Of a stretch of 64,000 bases of DNA, positions 25,345 through 33,223 are shown one piece after another. The first letter of the stretch is position 1, and each line of letters begins with the position of its first letter. A program made the position numbers and the translations under genes. The notes below the pieces were generated by a model. That model was not told where the DNA came from and ran no database searches. It was given only the letters and a program-made list of their open reading frames with translations. Source of the DNA: Streptomyces plumbidurans (GTDB lineage Bacteria > Actinomycetota > Actinomycetes > Streptomycetales > Streptomycetaceae); assembly GCF_019857225.1 (NCBI RefSeq), contig NZ_JAFJSY010000051.1:1-64000 (forward strand), read 5' to 3'.

Positions 25345-26472
25345 TCAGCCGCCGTCGGCCGGCCGGGTCGCCCACCTCTGTTCGACCTTCGCCACCTTCC
25401 AGTAGCCCAGCGCCGCCGCCCAAACGACGACGAACAGGCCGACGATGACGTAGCCGACGTTGTCCAGGTCGAGGCCGGAGATCCGGTTGGTGACCGTGTC
25501 GGTCAGGCCGAGCTTGTCGTGCAGGACGCCGACCAGCTCGATCGTGCCGATGAAGAAGGCGACGGCGATGGACAGGCCGGTGATGGTGAGGTTGTAGAAC
25601 ACCTTGCGGACCGGGTTGGAGAAGGCCCACTGGTAGGCGAAGTTCATGAAGGTGCCGTCGAGCGTGTCGAACAGGCTCATGCCGGCGGCGAACAGGAGCG
25701 GCAGGCTGAGGACGGCGTACCAGGGCAGGCCCGCCGCCGCGCCGGAGCCGGCCATCACCATCAGCGTGACCTCGGTGGCGGTGTCGAAGCCGAGGCCGAA
25801 GAGGAGGCCGACGGGGTACATCTGGCCGGGGCGGGTGATCGACCTGGTGAGGCGGCCGAGGACGCGGTTCATGAACCCCCGGGAATCCAGGTGCTGTTCG
25901 AGTTCCCTCTCGTCGTACGTCCCGGCCCGCATCGCCCGGAACACCTTCAGGATGCCCAGCAGGGCCACGAGGTTGAGGGCGGCGATGACGTAGAGGAAGG
26001 AGCCGGAAACGGTCGTGCTGATGACTCCGAGCGTCTGGTGGGTGCTGGAGTCGTCGTCGACGAGCGTGCCCGCGACCTGGGCGCCGCCCGCCACCAGGGC
26101 GGCCAACACGATCACCACGCTCGAGTGCCCGAGCGCGAACCAGAACCCCACGGACACCGGCCGTTTGCCGTCGGCCATCAGCTTGCGGGTGGTGTTGTCG
26201 ATGGCGGCGATGTGGTCGGCGTCGAAGGCGTGCCGCATACCGAGGGTGTAGGCGGTGACACCGAGGCCGATACCGAACGCCTTGGAGCCGATCTCGTAGT
26301 GCCCGGGTACGACCAGGAGGAAGAGGATGCCGAAGGCGACGGCGTGCAGGGCGGCGATCACCGCCATCAGCCCGATCGTCCTGACGGTGTCCTCGCGCCG
26401 CCAGCGGAAGGCGGCGGGCCCGGCGGTCTCCGGCACGGATGAAGTCACGGATGATGTTTCGGGCAAGGTCAT
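25345..26472 (-). CDS. nickel/cobalt transporter, NiCoT (HoxN/NixA) family
   Basis: A protein of 375 residues with about eight membrane segments. The NiCoT signature RHAFDADHIAAIDN is in helix 2, with LGHSSVVIVLA and LLFGLGFDTATEVTLM as the further conserved blocks. These proteins bring in Ni2+ and/or Co2+. The cobalamin riboswitch in its leader argues for cobalt. The ATG at 26472 has GGAG nine bases upstream; an ATG at 26502 is a weaker alternative. No partner gene follows. Confidence 0.93.
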   Translation of the reverse strand: MTLPETSSVTSSVPETAGPAAFRWRREDTVRTIGLMAVIAALHAVAFGILFLLVVPGHYEIGSKAFGIGLGVTAYTLGMRHAFDADHIAAIDNTTRKLMADGKRPVSVGFWFALGHSSVVIVLAALVAGGAQVAGTLVDDDSSTHQTLGVISTTVSGSFLYVIAALNLVALLGILKVFRAMRAGTYDERELEQHLDSRGFMNRVLGRLTRSITRPGQMYPVGLLFGLGFDTATEVTLMVMAGSGAAAGLPWYAVLSLPLLFAAGMSLFDTLDGTFMNFAYQWAFSNPVRKVFYNLTITGLSIAVAFFIGTIELVGVLHDKLGLTDTVTNRISGLDLDNVGYVIVGLFVVVWAAALGYWKVAKVEQRWATRPADGG

Positions 26473-26515
26473 TCGGTCACGCTCCAGCACCTCGTGGATC
26501 ACTTCGTGAGATGCC

Positions 26516-26700
26516 GTGGCCGGTCTCCTGGCTTACAGGTCGTGCGTTCCGGCCGCCCGCCTTCCCGGCCGCCTCACGACGGCCAGTGGCTGTCCCTTGC
26601 GGGACGTGGGCGGGGAACTCCCCGATTCACAGTGGCGAGGGCCGCGTCGGCTTCGCACCGACTTCCCGAGCACCACGGCCCGCCCACCGTAGGGGGCTCG
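26516..26700 (-). ncRNA. cobalamin (B12) riboswitch
   Basis: On the minus strand the B12-box region reads GAAGTCGGTGCGAAGCCGAC, then CGGCCCTCGCCACTGTGAA, a match to the conserved cobalamin core (GGTGcnAAtCCG..., CCCGCCACTGTGA). The 3' part ends with AAGCCAGGAGACCGGCC near 26518-26536, the other conserved strand. The NiCoT start follows about 45 bases later, within reach of a ribosome-binding-site sequestering design. When adenosylcobalamin is abundant, cobalt uptake would be reduced. The 5' boundary is approximate. Confidence 0.92.
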
Positions 26701-26906
26701 GCACTCTCCTGCACAGCTGGACATATGCGCAGGTATCCAAGATCACATGCAGCCGCCTGCGAGGACGCGCGCACGCATCTCGTCCCCACCGAACGCGCCG
26801 GCCGCCGCACCGTCGACGGCCACCGGGCGCCCCGGCTCCCTCCCGGGTACGGGTGATCGCCGCCTGGTCGTGCCGTTCGGGCCGTCGGCGGGGCATCGGC
26901 GGACGG

Positions 26907-27401
26907 TCAGCGAACGGCGCTCTCGGCGGGCATGCCGTCCCCGTCCGCCGTGGTGTCGGTGTCGGCCGTCACGGCGTCGGCCAGCGGGTGAGCCGCGTAG
27001 CTGACGCGGATGACGCCGTCGGCGTGCCGCTCGGTGGTCGCCCGGACGCCGAAGACGTTGCTGAGGACGGCCGGGGTCAGCACCTTCAGCACCGGTCCCG
27101 CGGTGACCACCGCCCCCTCGTGCAGGACGGCCAGCGTGGTGACGCCGGTGGCGCGGATCAGGTCCAGCAGCTCGAACCGGGCGCGGATGTCGAGGTGGTT
27201 GGTGACCTCGTCCAGGACCAGGAGCTGCGGGCTCTGCGCCAACGCGCGTGCCAGCAGGACACGTTGGCGCTCGCCTCCGGACAGGGACGCGTACTCCCGG
27301 TCCGCGAACGGCAGGACGCCGCAGCGATCGATGGCCTCCGCCACGGCGCGGTGGTCCTCGGCCCCGTCGCGGCCCAGCAGGCCGTGGGTTCCGGTGCAGT
27401 A
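26907..27401 (-). pseudogene. decayed ABC ATPase (siderophore/B12-type), N-terminus lost
   Basis: The frame retains HGLLGRDGAEDHRAVAEAID, the ABC signature LSGGERQRVLLARALAQSP and Walker B. Three faults are visible. The Walker A half is gone, replaced by unrelated sequence (RFRQTEAGNSHPPRGDYC). The Walker B follow-on reads LDEVTNHLD with Val where Pro is invariant. About 15 residues after the switch His are missing, since TLAVLH runs straight into EGAVVTAGP. What survives looks like a FecE/BtuD-type ATPase for iron chelates or corrinoids. No permease or binding protein adjoins. Confidence 0.82.
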
Positions 27402-27539
27402 GTCGCCGCGGGGCGGGTGTGAGTTCCCGGCTTCCGTCTGACGGAAGCGCCCTTGCTCCCGTGTGGCGCGCATCACGACTCTGAGTTCAACCACGGCACG
27501 CGGGGCGACGCAGCCCCGCCGACAGGGACGGGAACCGCC

Positions 27540-28613
27540 ATGCCGCACACGACCGCTTTCGCCAGGAACCAGTGGTATGTCGCCGCCTACAGCCACGAGG
27601 TCGGGCGCGAGGAACTGCTCGGCCGGACGATCCTCGGTGAGCCGCTCGTCTTCTACCGCACCGAGGAGGACGGGACGGCCGTCGCGCTCGCCGACCGGTG
27701 TGTGCACCGGCGCTTCCCGCTGCACGAGAGGCCGAGCCGGCTCGACGGGGACAAACTCGTGTGCGGGTACCACGGGTTCACGTACGACACGACCGGTACG
27801 TGTGTGTATGTGCCCGGTCAGAAGCGGGTGCCGCGCACGGCGCGCGTCGCCTCGTATCCCGTCGTCGAGCAGGACTCTCTGGTGTGGGTGTGGATCGGCG
27901 ACCCGGCGCTCGCCGACGCGCAGACCATCCCGCGGGCCAGGCACCTCGACTCCCCCGGCTGGGTCACCGTCCGCGGCATGGAGCCGATCGACGCCGACTA
28001 CGGGCTGCTGGTCGACAACCTCCTCGACCTCTCCCACGAGACCTATCTGCACGGCGGTTACATCGGCACCCCCGAGGTCGCCGAGACGCCGATCACGACC
28101 GAGGTCGACGAGGGCGCGGGCATCGTGCGGGTCAGCCGGCACATGGACGACGCGGCGTGTCCGCCGTTCTACGCCAGGTCCACCGGCATCCAGGGGCGGA
28201 TCACGCGCTGGCAGGACATCGAGTACCACGCCCCGTGCCTGTATCTGCTGCACAGCCGGATCGCGCCGGTCGGCGTGGTGCCGGAGGCCGACGGCAGCGA
28301 TCCGAACGGCTTCCACACCGAGATCACGTACGCCATCACACCCTCCGCCGACGGGCACGTGTACGACTTCTGGATGGTCTCGCGCGACTGGGCGGTCGAG
28401 GACGCCGAGGTCACCGAGTTCCTGCGGGCCAACAACCACACGGTGGTCATGCAGGACGTCGACGCGCTCAACCTGCTGCAGCGGACGCTCGGTTCGGAGC
28501 GGACGGGGTACCAGGAGCTGAGCATCAACATCGACACCGGCGGCCTGGCCGCCCGCCGTATCCTCGCCCGCCTGGTCGAGGAGGGCGACAAGCCCGTGGA
28601 GAAGGTCCTGTGA
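27540..28613 (+). CDS. vanA: vanillate O-demethylase oxygenase subunit (Rieske)
   Basis: A protein of 357 residues. The Rieske centre is Cys54-x-His56 (CVHRRFPL) and Cys75-x2-His78 (CGYHGF). The mononuclear iron site is in NLLDLSHETYLH near residues 160-171. Length and order match VanA and related phenylpropanoid or vanillate demethylases. It would remove the methyl group of vanillate to give protocatechuate and formaldehyde, using electrons from VanB encoded two genes later. A short 72-residue gene lies between them. The pca operon that consumes protocatechuate is at the left end of this window. Confidence 0.9.
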   Translation: MPHTTAFARNQWYVAAYSHEVGREELLGRTILGEPLVFYRTEEDGTAVALADRCVHRRFPLHERPSRLDGDKLVCGYHGFTYDTTGTCVYVPGQKRVPRTARVASYPVVEQDSLVWVWIGDPALADAQTIPRARHLDSPGWVTVRGMEPIDADYGLLVDNLLDLSHETYLHGGYIGTPEVAETPITTEVDEGAGIVRVSRHMDDAACPPFYARSTGIQGRITRWQDIEYHAPCLYLLHSRIAPVGVVPEADGSDPNGFHTEITYAITPSADGHVYDFWMVSRDWAVEDAEVTEFLRANNHTVVMQDVDALNLLQRTLGSERTGYQELSINIDTGGLAARRILARLVEEGDKPVEKVL

Positions 28614-28828
28614 GCAACAGCCCCACCGGCGAGATCTACCGCATCGACTGGCTGCCGGGCACCGACACCCTGCACGGCACCTGTCACTGCGGCGCCGAGC
28701 ACACCGCCCAGGACCCCGTCACGATGTGGGAGTGGATGCTCGGCCATCCCGAAGGACATCGGCCGCATCCCGAGGGCCACCGGACCCGCCCCGAAGGACA
28801 CCGGCCGCAGGAGAGCAGCGCGTCATGA
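28610..28828 (+). CDS. small protein between vanA and vanB with GHxPEGHR repeats
   Basis: A protein of 72 residues starting at GTG 28610, overlapping the vanA stop (GTGA), and ending by overlapping the vanB start (ATGA). The N-terminal half (YRIDWLPGTDTLHGTCHCGAEH) has a CHC pair that could bind metal. The C-terminal half is a His/Pro/Glu repeat: GHPEGHRPHPEGHRTRPEGH. Being locked between the two subunits by overlaps on both sides argues it is translated. I recall similar small proteins at this position in other Streptomyces van loci. Function unknown; metal or partner binding is a guess. Confidence 0.8.
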   Translation: MSNSPTGEIYRIDWLPGTDTLHGTCHCGAEHTAQDPVTMWEWMLGHPEGHRPHPEGHRTRPEGHRPQESSAS

Positions 28829-29760
28829 CCGTGTACGAAGCCGAACTCGTCGTCGAACGCCGGGAGTCGGCGGCCGACGGCGTGCTCGCCCTCACCCTGC
28901 GCCATCCGCTGGGCGAGGAGCTGCCGGCCTGGGAGCCGGGCGCCCATGTCGACGTCGTGCTCGGGCCGGAGCTGGAGCGGCAGTACTCGCTGTGCGGGGA
29001 CCCCGCGGACCGTTCGGCGTGGCGGATCGCGGTGCTGCGGGAGCCGGACGGGCGCGGTGGATCCGCCCGTGTGCACGAGGAGTTGGGCGAGGGCGACAAG
29101 GTGCGGGTGCGCGGGCCGCGCAACCACTTCCGGCTGGAGCCCGCCGCCCGCTACCGCTTCGTCGCCGGCGGCATCGGCATCACCCCGATCCTGCCGATGC
29201 TGGCCGCGGCCGAGGCGGCGGGCGCGCAGTGGACGCTGCTGTACGGTGGGCGCACCCGTAACTCCCTTGCCTTTGCTGGCGAGTTGGCGCGCTACGGGGA
29301 CCGAGTGATGCTCCGCCCGCAGGACGAGTTCGGGCTGCTGGACCTGGAGGCGGTCACGGGTGATCTGCCCGACGACGCGCTCGTGTACTGCTGCGGTCCC
29401 GGCCCGCTGCTGGACGCGGTCGAGGCGCGCTGCCCGGCCGGGCGGCTGCGGGTGGAGCGGTTCACGCCGAAGGAGCAACCGGCCGCTGCGAACGGCGAGT
29501 TCGAGGTCGAGCTGGCGCAGAGCGGCCGTACAGTCACCGTCGGCCCGGACGTCTCCGTGCTGGACGCCATCCGTGCCGCGGGCGTCGAGGTGCTGTTCTC
29601 CTGCACCGAGGGCACCTGCGGCACCTGTGAGACCGATGTCCTCGACGGCACCCCGGACCACCGCGACTCGGTGCTCACCGACGCGGAACGGGAGAGCGGG
29701 GAGACGATGATGATCTGTGTGTCCCGCTGCCGCGGGAAGCGGCTCCTGCTGGACCTGTGA
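28825..29760 (+). CDS. vanB: vanillate O-demethylase reductase subunit
   Basis: A protein of 311 residues of the phthalate-dioxygenase-reductase type. An FMN-binding domain (GAHVDVVLGPELERQYSLCG) is followed by an NAD(P)H domain (GGIGITPILPML, YCCGPGPLLDAV) and a C-terminal plant-type 2Fe-2S domain (CTEGTCGTCETDVLDG and a final Cys in MICVSRC). It passes electrons from NAD(P)H to the Rieske oxygenase VanA. Its 3' end overlaps the convergent IclR gene by 86 bp. Confidence 0.92.
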   Translation: MTVYEAELVVERRESAADGVLALTLRHPLGEELPAWEPGAHVDVVLGPELERQYSLCGDPADRSAWRIAVLREPDGRGGSARVHEELGEGDKVRVRGPRNHFRLEPAARYRFVAGGIGITPILPMLAAAEAAGAQWTLLYGGRTRNSLAFAGELARYGDRVMLRPQDEFGLLDLEAVTGDLPDDALVYCCGPGPLLDAVEARCPAGRLRVERFTPKEQPAAANGEFEVELAQSGRTVTVGPDVSVLDAIRAAGVEVLFSCTEGTCGTCETDVLDGTPDHRDSVLTDAERESGETMMICVSRCRGKRLLLDL

Positions 29761-30526
29761 TCCTCAGGTCGGCGTCGATCCGGGCGACCGTCTCCAGCAG
29801 GTGCGGCAGCAGGTCCCGGCGGATCGACTCGACGGAGTTGCGGCCCGCCGGGACCGCGATGTTGACGGCCGCGACCACGTCGCCGCCTCGGTCGCGCACC
29901 GGGGCGGCCACCGACCGGAGCCCCTCCTCCAGCTCCTGGTCGACCAGGGCGTACCCCTGTCGCCGTACGCGCTGAAGTTCCGCCCGCAGGGCCGCGGTTG
30001 ACGTCACGCTGTGTTCCGTCAGGGGCAGCAGCTCCGTGCGGGCGAGCCGGGCGTCGATCTCCTCGTCGGGCAGATGGGCGGTGATCACCCGGCCCGTGGA
30101 GGTCAGATGCGCCGGGAAGCGGGTGCCCACGGTGATGGCCGCGGACATGATGCGGCGGGTGGGGACCCGCGCCACGTAGACGATGTCGTCGCCGTCGAGG
30201 ACGCACAGCGACGACGACTCCCGTACCTGCTCGACGAGTTGCTCCAGATGCGGCTCGGCGATCTGCGGCAGCGTGATGCCGGCGAGATAGGAGTAGCCGA
30301 GTTCCAGCACGCGCGGGGTGAGGCGGAAGAGCCGGCCGTCCTGGTGGACGTAGCCGAGATCGACGAGGGTCAGCAGCAGCCTGCGGGCGGCGGCCCGGGT
30401 CAGGCCGCAGGAGTCGGCGACCTCGCTCAGGGTGCGCACGGGGTGCTCGGCGCCGAAGGAACGGATGACGGCGAGGCCGCGTTCGAAGGACCTGACGAAG
30501 TGTGGTGCTCGGGCTCCCCCTGGCAT
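29675..30526 (-). CDS. IclR family transcriptional regulator
   Basis: A protein of 283 residues. The winged HTH at the N-terminus (FERGLAVIRSF, TLSEVADSCGLTRAAARRLLLTL) and the effector domain (YVARVPTRRIMSAAITVGTRFPAHLTSTGRV) match PcaR/PobR-type regulators of aromatic catabolism. The ATG at 30526 has a G-rich run upstream (GGGGGTGGC). It lies between vanAB and an ABC uptake operon that diverges from it, so either or both are likely targets. The last 86 bp of the gene overlap the end of vanB on the other strand. Confidence 0.92.
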   Translation of the reverse strand: MPGGARAPHFVRSFERGLAVIRSFGAEHPVRTLSEVADSCGLTRAAARRLLLTLVDLGYVHQDGRLFRLTPRVLELGYSYLAGITLPQIAEPHLEQLVEQVRESSSLCVLDGDDIVYVARVPTRRIMSAAITVGTRFPAHLTSTGRVITAHLPDEEIDARLARTELLPLTEHSVTSTAALRAELQRVRRQGYALVDQELEEGLRSVAAPVRDRGGDVVAAVNIAVPAGRNSVESIRRDLLPHLLETVARIDADLRITGPAGAASRGSGTHRSSSSPRSPVPRR

Positions 30527-30540
30527 TGCCACCCCCAAAG

Positions 30541-30557
30541 TGTCAACAATGTTGTCA
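30541..30557. promoter_or_regulatory. candidate IclR operator
   Basis: TGTCAACA-A-TGTTGTCA is an imperfect palindrome with 7 of 8 arm bases matching. It lies 14 bp before the IclR start and about 125 bp before the divergent ABC operon, a usual place for an autoregulated divergent operator. Confidence 0.6.
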
Positions 30558-30682
30558 GCGAACCTATTGACCGGAGCCGTTGCCGCTTCTACCTTCCCGC
30601 TGAGCAGGTCTGCGCACTACTGTGCGCCTCGCGCACAACCTGTCGGAACACCGCTGCACCCGTTCTCTGCACAGGAGGAGCC

Positions 30683-31654
30683 ATGCGCCGTCTGATCGCC
30701 GGTCTCGCCACCGGCACGTTCCTGCTCGCCGCGACGGCCTGCGGCTCGTCCGGGGGCTCCGGCTCTTCGGGCGGCGGCGCCTCGTCCGGCGGGACCACCA
30801 CCATCAAGGTCAGCACCATCCCGATCGTCGACACCGCCCCGCTCTACGTCGGCCAGGCCAAGGGCTTCTACGCCAAGCACGGGCTGAAGCTCTCCATCAG
30901 CCAGGCCCAGGGCGGCGCGGCCATCGTGCCCGGCGTGGTCAGCGGCCAGTACCAGTTCGGCTTCTCGAACGTCACCTCGCTGCTGATCGCCCAGACCAAC
31001 AACGTGCCGGTCAAGGCCGTGGCCGAGGGCGTCAACTCCACCGGCAAGGAGAACGCCGACTTCTGCGGTCTGGTCGTCCCCAAGGGCAGCAGCATCACCT
31101 CGGCCAAGCAGCTCGCGGGCAAGAAGGTCGCCGTCAACAACCTCAACAACATCGGCGACACGACGGTGCGCGCCTCGGTCCGCAAGGCGGGCGGCGACCC
31201 CTCGAAGATCAAGTTCGTCGAGCTGCCCTTCGACCAGATGCCGGCCGCGCTCGACAAGGGCCAGGTCGACGGCGCCTTCATCGTGGAGCCCGCCTTCACC
31301 CAGGCCAAGAGCGAGGGCGCGAAGAACGTCGGGTCCCCCTTCGTCGACGCCGCCGCGAACCTGACCGTCGCGATGTTCTTCACCTCGCAGCAGTACGCGC
31401 AGAAGAACCCCGACGTGGTCAAGAGGTTCCAGGCGGCGACCAAGGAAGCCCTCGCCTACTCCGACAAGAACCCGGCCGAGGTCCGCAAGATCGTCGGTAC
31501 GTACACCAAGATCCCAGCCGCCCTGCTGTCGAAGATGACACTGCCGCACTGGCCCGCCGAGCCGAACCAGGCCTCGATCGAGACGCTGGCCAAGGAAGGC
31601 CGGCAGGACGGCCTGTTCAAGTCGGCGCCGGACGTCGACAAGCTGATGCCGTGA
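30683..31654 (+). CDS. ABC transporter substrate-binding lipoprotein (SsuA/TauA/NMT1-like)
   Basis: A protein of 323 residues. Lipobox LLAATAC with Cys near residue 20, a Ser/Gly linker, then the NMT1/SsuA-like fold (IPIVDTAPLYVGQAKGFYAKHG, DQMPAALDKGQVDGAFIVEP). AGGAGGAG precedes the ATG. This class binds sulfonates, nitrate, thiamine precursors or aromatic acids. The setting next to vanAB and an IclR regulator points to an aromatic acid, but the sequence does not prove it. First gene of a four-gene ABC operon. Confidence 0.9.
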   Translation: MRRLIAGLATGTFLLAATACGSSGGSGSSGGGASSGGTTTIKVSTIPIVDTAPLYVGQAKGFYAKHGLKLSISQAQGGAAIVPGVVSGQYQFGFSNVTSLLIAQTNNVPVKAVAEGVNSTGKENADFCGLVVPKGSSITSAKQLAGKKVAVNNLNNIGDTTVRASVRKAGGDPSKIKFVELPFDQMPAALDKGQVDGAFIVEPAFTQAKSEGAKNVGSPFVDAAANLTVAMFFTSQQYAQKNPDVVKRFQAATKEALAYSDKNPAEVRKIVGTYTKIPAALLSKMTLPHWPAEPNQASIETLAKEGRQDGLFKSAPDVDKLMP

Positions 31655-32424
31655 AAGGGCTGAACACCGCACTCGGTGCGGCCGGACTCGCGGCCTTCCT
31701 CGCCCTGGGCGAGGTGGTGCCGCGGACCGGCCTGGTCAAGGAGAGCTACTTCCCGCCGACCAGCCGCATCGCCTCGGCCCTGTGGGACGAGATCACCGAC
31801 GGCGCGTTCTGGTCGGCGCTCGGCGACACCCTCACCGGCTGGGCGATCGGGCTCGCGATCGCGGTCGGCGCGGGTGTCGTCGTCGGCGTGCTGGTCTCCG
31901 TCGTGCCGTATCTGCGCGAGGCGACGGCCTCGACGATCGAGTTCCTGCGCCCCATCCCCTCGGTCGCCCTCATCCCGCTGGCGGTGCTGCTGTACGGCAC
32001 CGAACTGCGCTCCGTCCTGCTGCTCGTGGTGTACGCGTCGTTCTGGCAGGTGCTCATCCAGACCCTCTACGGCGTCCAGGACGTCGACCCGGTCGCCGAG
32101 GAGACGGCACGCTCGTACGGCCTCGGCACCTGGGCTCGCGTGCGGCACGTGCTGTGGCCGACCGCGCTGCCGTACGTCATGACGGGGGTGCGGCTGGCCG
32201 CCGCGGTGGCGCTGATCCTCGCCATCACCGCCGAACTCGTCATCGGCGCACCGGGGTTGGGCCAGCAGATCGCGGTCGCGCAGAGCTCGCAGGCGGTGCC
32301 CGAGATGTACGCGCTGATCGTCGTCACCGGGCTGCTGGGGCTGCTCATCAACGTCGGTGCGCGCACGGTCGAGCGGCGGGCGCTGGCCTGGCACCAGTCG
32401 GTGCGCGGGGAGGTGGCGGTGTGA
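31651..32424 (+). CDS. ABC transporter permease (SsuC-like)
   Basis: A protein of 257 residues with six predicted membrane segments. The EAA loop is the stretch AEETARSYGLGTWARVRHVL. GTG 31651 overlaps the binding-protein stop. It pairs with the second permease gene that follows directly (GTGA overlap) to form a heterodimeric channel, less usual than the homodimer of most SsuC systems. Confidence 0.9.
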   Translation: MKGLNTALGAAGLAAFLALGEVVPRTGLVKESYFPPTSRIASALWDEITDGAFWSALGDTLTGWAIGLAIAVGAGVVVGVLVSVVPYLREATASTIEFLRPIPSVALIPLAVLLYGTELRSVLLLVVYASFWQVLIQTLYGVQDVDPVAEETARSYGLGTWARVRHVLWPTALPYVMTGVRLAAAVALILAITAELVIGAPGLGQQIAVAQSSQAVPEMYALIVVTGLLGLLINVGARTVERRALAWHQSVRGEVAV

Positions 32425-33203
32425 TCGGGCGCGTGCTGCTGAGGGCGGTGTTCGTGCTCGCGCTGCCCGCGGTGCTGATCGCCGTGTGGTGGGCCGCCTC
32501 CAGCGGCAGCGTCAACCCCTACTGGCCGCCCCTGCGGACGATCCTGAAGACCTTCCCCGACGTGTGGACCGCCGACCGGCTGCGCTCGGACGTGCTGCCG
32601 AGCGTGCTCAGGCTGCTGGCCGGCTACGCGCTGGCGGCCGTCGTGGGCATCGCGCTCGGCACGGTCATCGGCTCCTACCGGCGGGTGCGCGCCTTCTGCG
32701 AACCGGTGCTGGAGTTCCTGCGGGCCGTGCCGCCGCCCGTGCTGGTCCCGGTCATCATGCTGTTCGCCGGCATCGGCAACTCGATGAAGATCGTCGTGAT
32801 CGCCAGCGGCTGTGTGTGGCCGATCCTGCTCAACACGGTCGAGGGCGTGCGCGCGGTCGACTCGGTGATGCTGGAGACGGCCCGCTCCTACGGCATCACC
32901 GGCGCCGCCCGGCTGCGCTCCCTGGTGCTGCCCTCGGCCGGTCCGCAGATCTTCGCTGGGCTGCGCCAGGCGCTGTCCATCGGCATCATCCTGATGGTCA
33001 TCAGCGAGATGTTCGCGGCCAGCAACGGCATCGGCTTCACCGTCGTACAGTTCCAGCGCAGCTTCGCCATCCCCGACATGTGGACCGGCATCCTCGTCCT
33101 CGGGCTGCTCGGCTTTGCCCTGTCCGTCGTCTTCCAGCTGGTCGAACGGCGGGTGCTCGCCTGGTACCACGGCCTGCGCGCATCCACCCGGCGGTCGGCG
33201 TGA
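32421..33203 (+). CDS. ABC transporter permease, second subunit
   Basis: A protein of 260 residues with six predicted membrane segments and EAA loop LETARSYGITGAARLRSLVL. It is similar in design to the preceding permease but clearly different in sequence. Start GTG 32421 overlaps the previous stop. It acts with the other permease and the ATPase encoded just downstream. Confidence 0.9.
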   Translation: MIGRVLLRAVFVLALPAVLIAVWWAASSGSVNPYWPPLRTILKTFPDVWTADRLRSDVLPSVLRLLAGYALAAVVGIALGTVIGSYRRVRAFCEPVLEFLRAVPPPVLVPVIMLFAGIGNSMKIVVIASGCVWPILLNTVEGVRAVDSVMLETARSYGITGAARLRSLVLPSAGPQIFAGLRQALSIGIILMVISEMFAASNGIGFTVVQFQRSFAIPDMWTGILVLGLLGFALSVVFQLVERRVLAWYHGLRASTRRSA

Positions 33204-33223
33204 ACCTCGTGAAAGGGCGGTCC

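Noticed and set aside
22695..25448. 917-codon open frame antisense to copA
   Set aside because: Shadow frame; the minus strand encodes a complete P1B ATPase with all signature motifs.
26740..26906. Short plus-strand frames between the riboswitch and the ABC ATPase remnant
   Set aside because: Arg/Pro-rich translations with no ribosome-binding site or recognisable domain; likely spacer or debris.
28610..28828. Treating the 72-residue frame between vanA and vanB as a shadow ORF
   Set aside because: Kept as a gene instead: it is on the same strand, does not lie inside another gene, and overlaps both neighbours only at start and stop codons.
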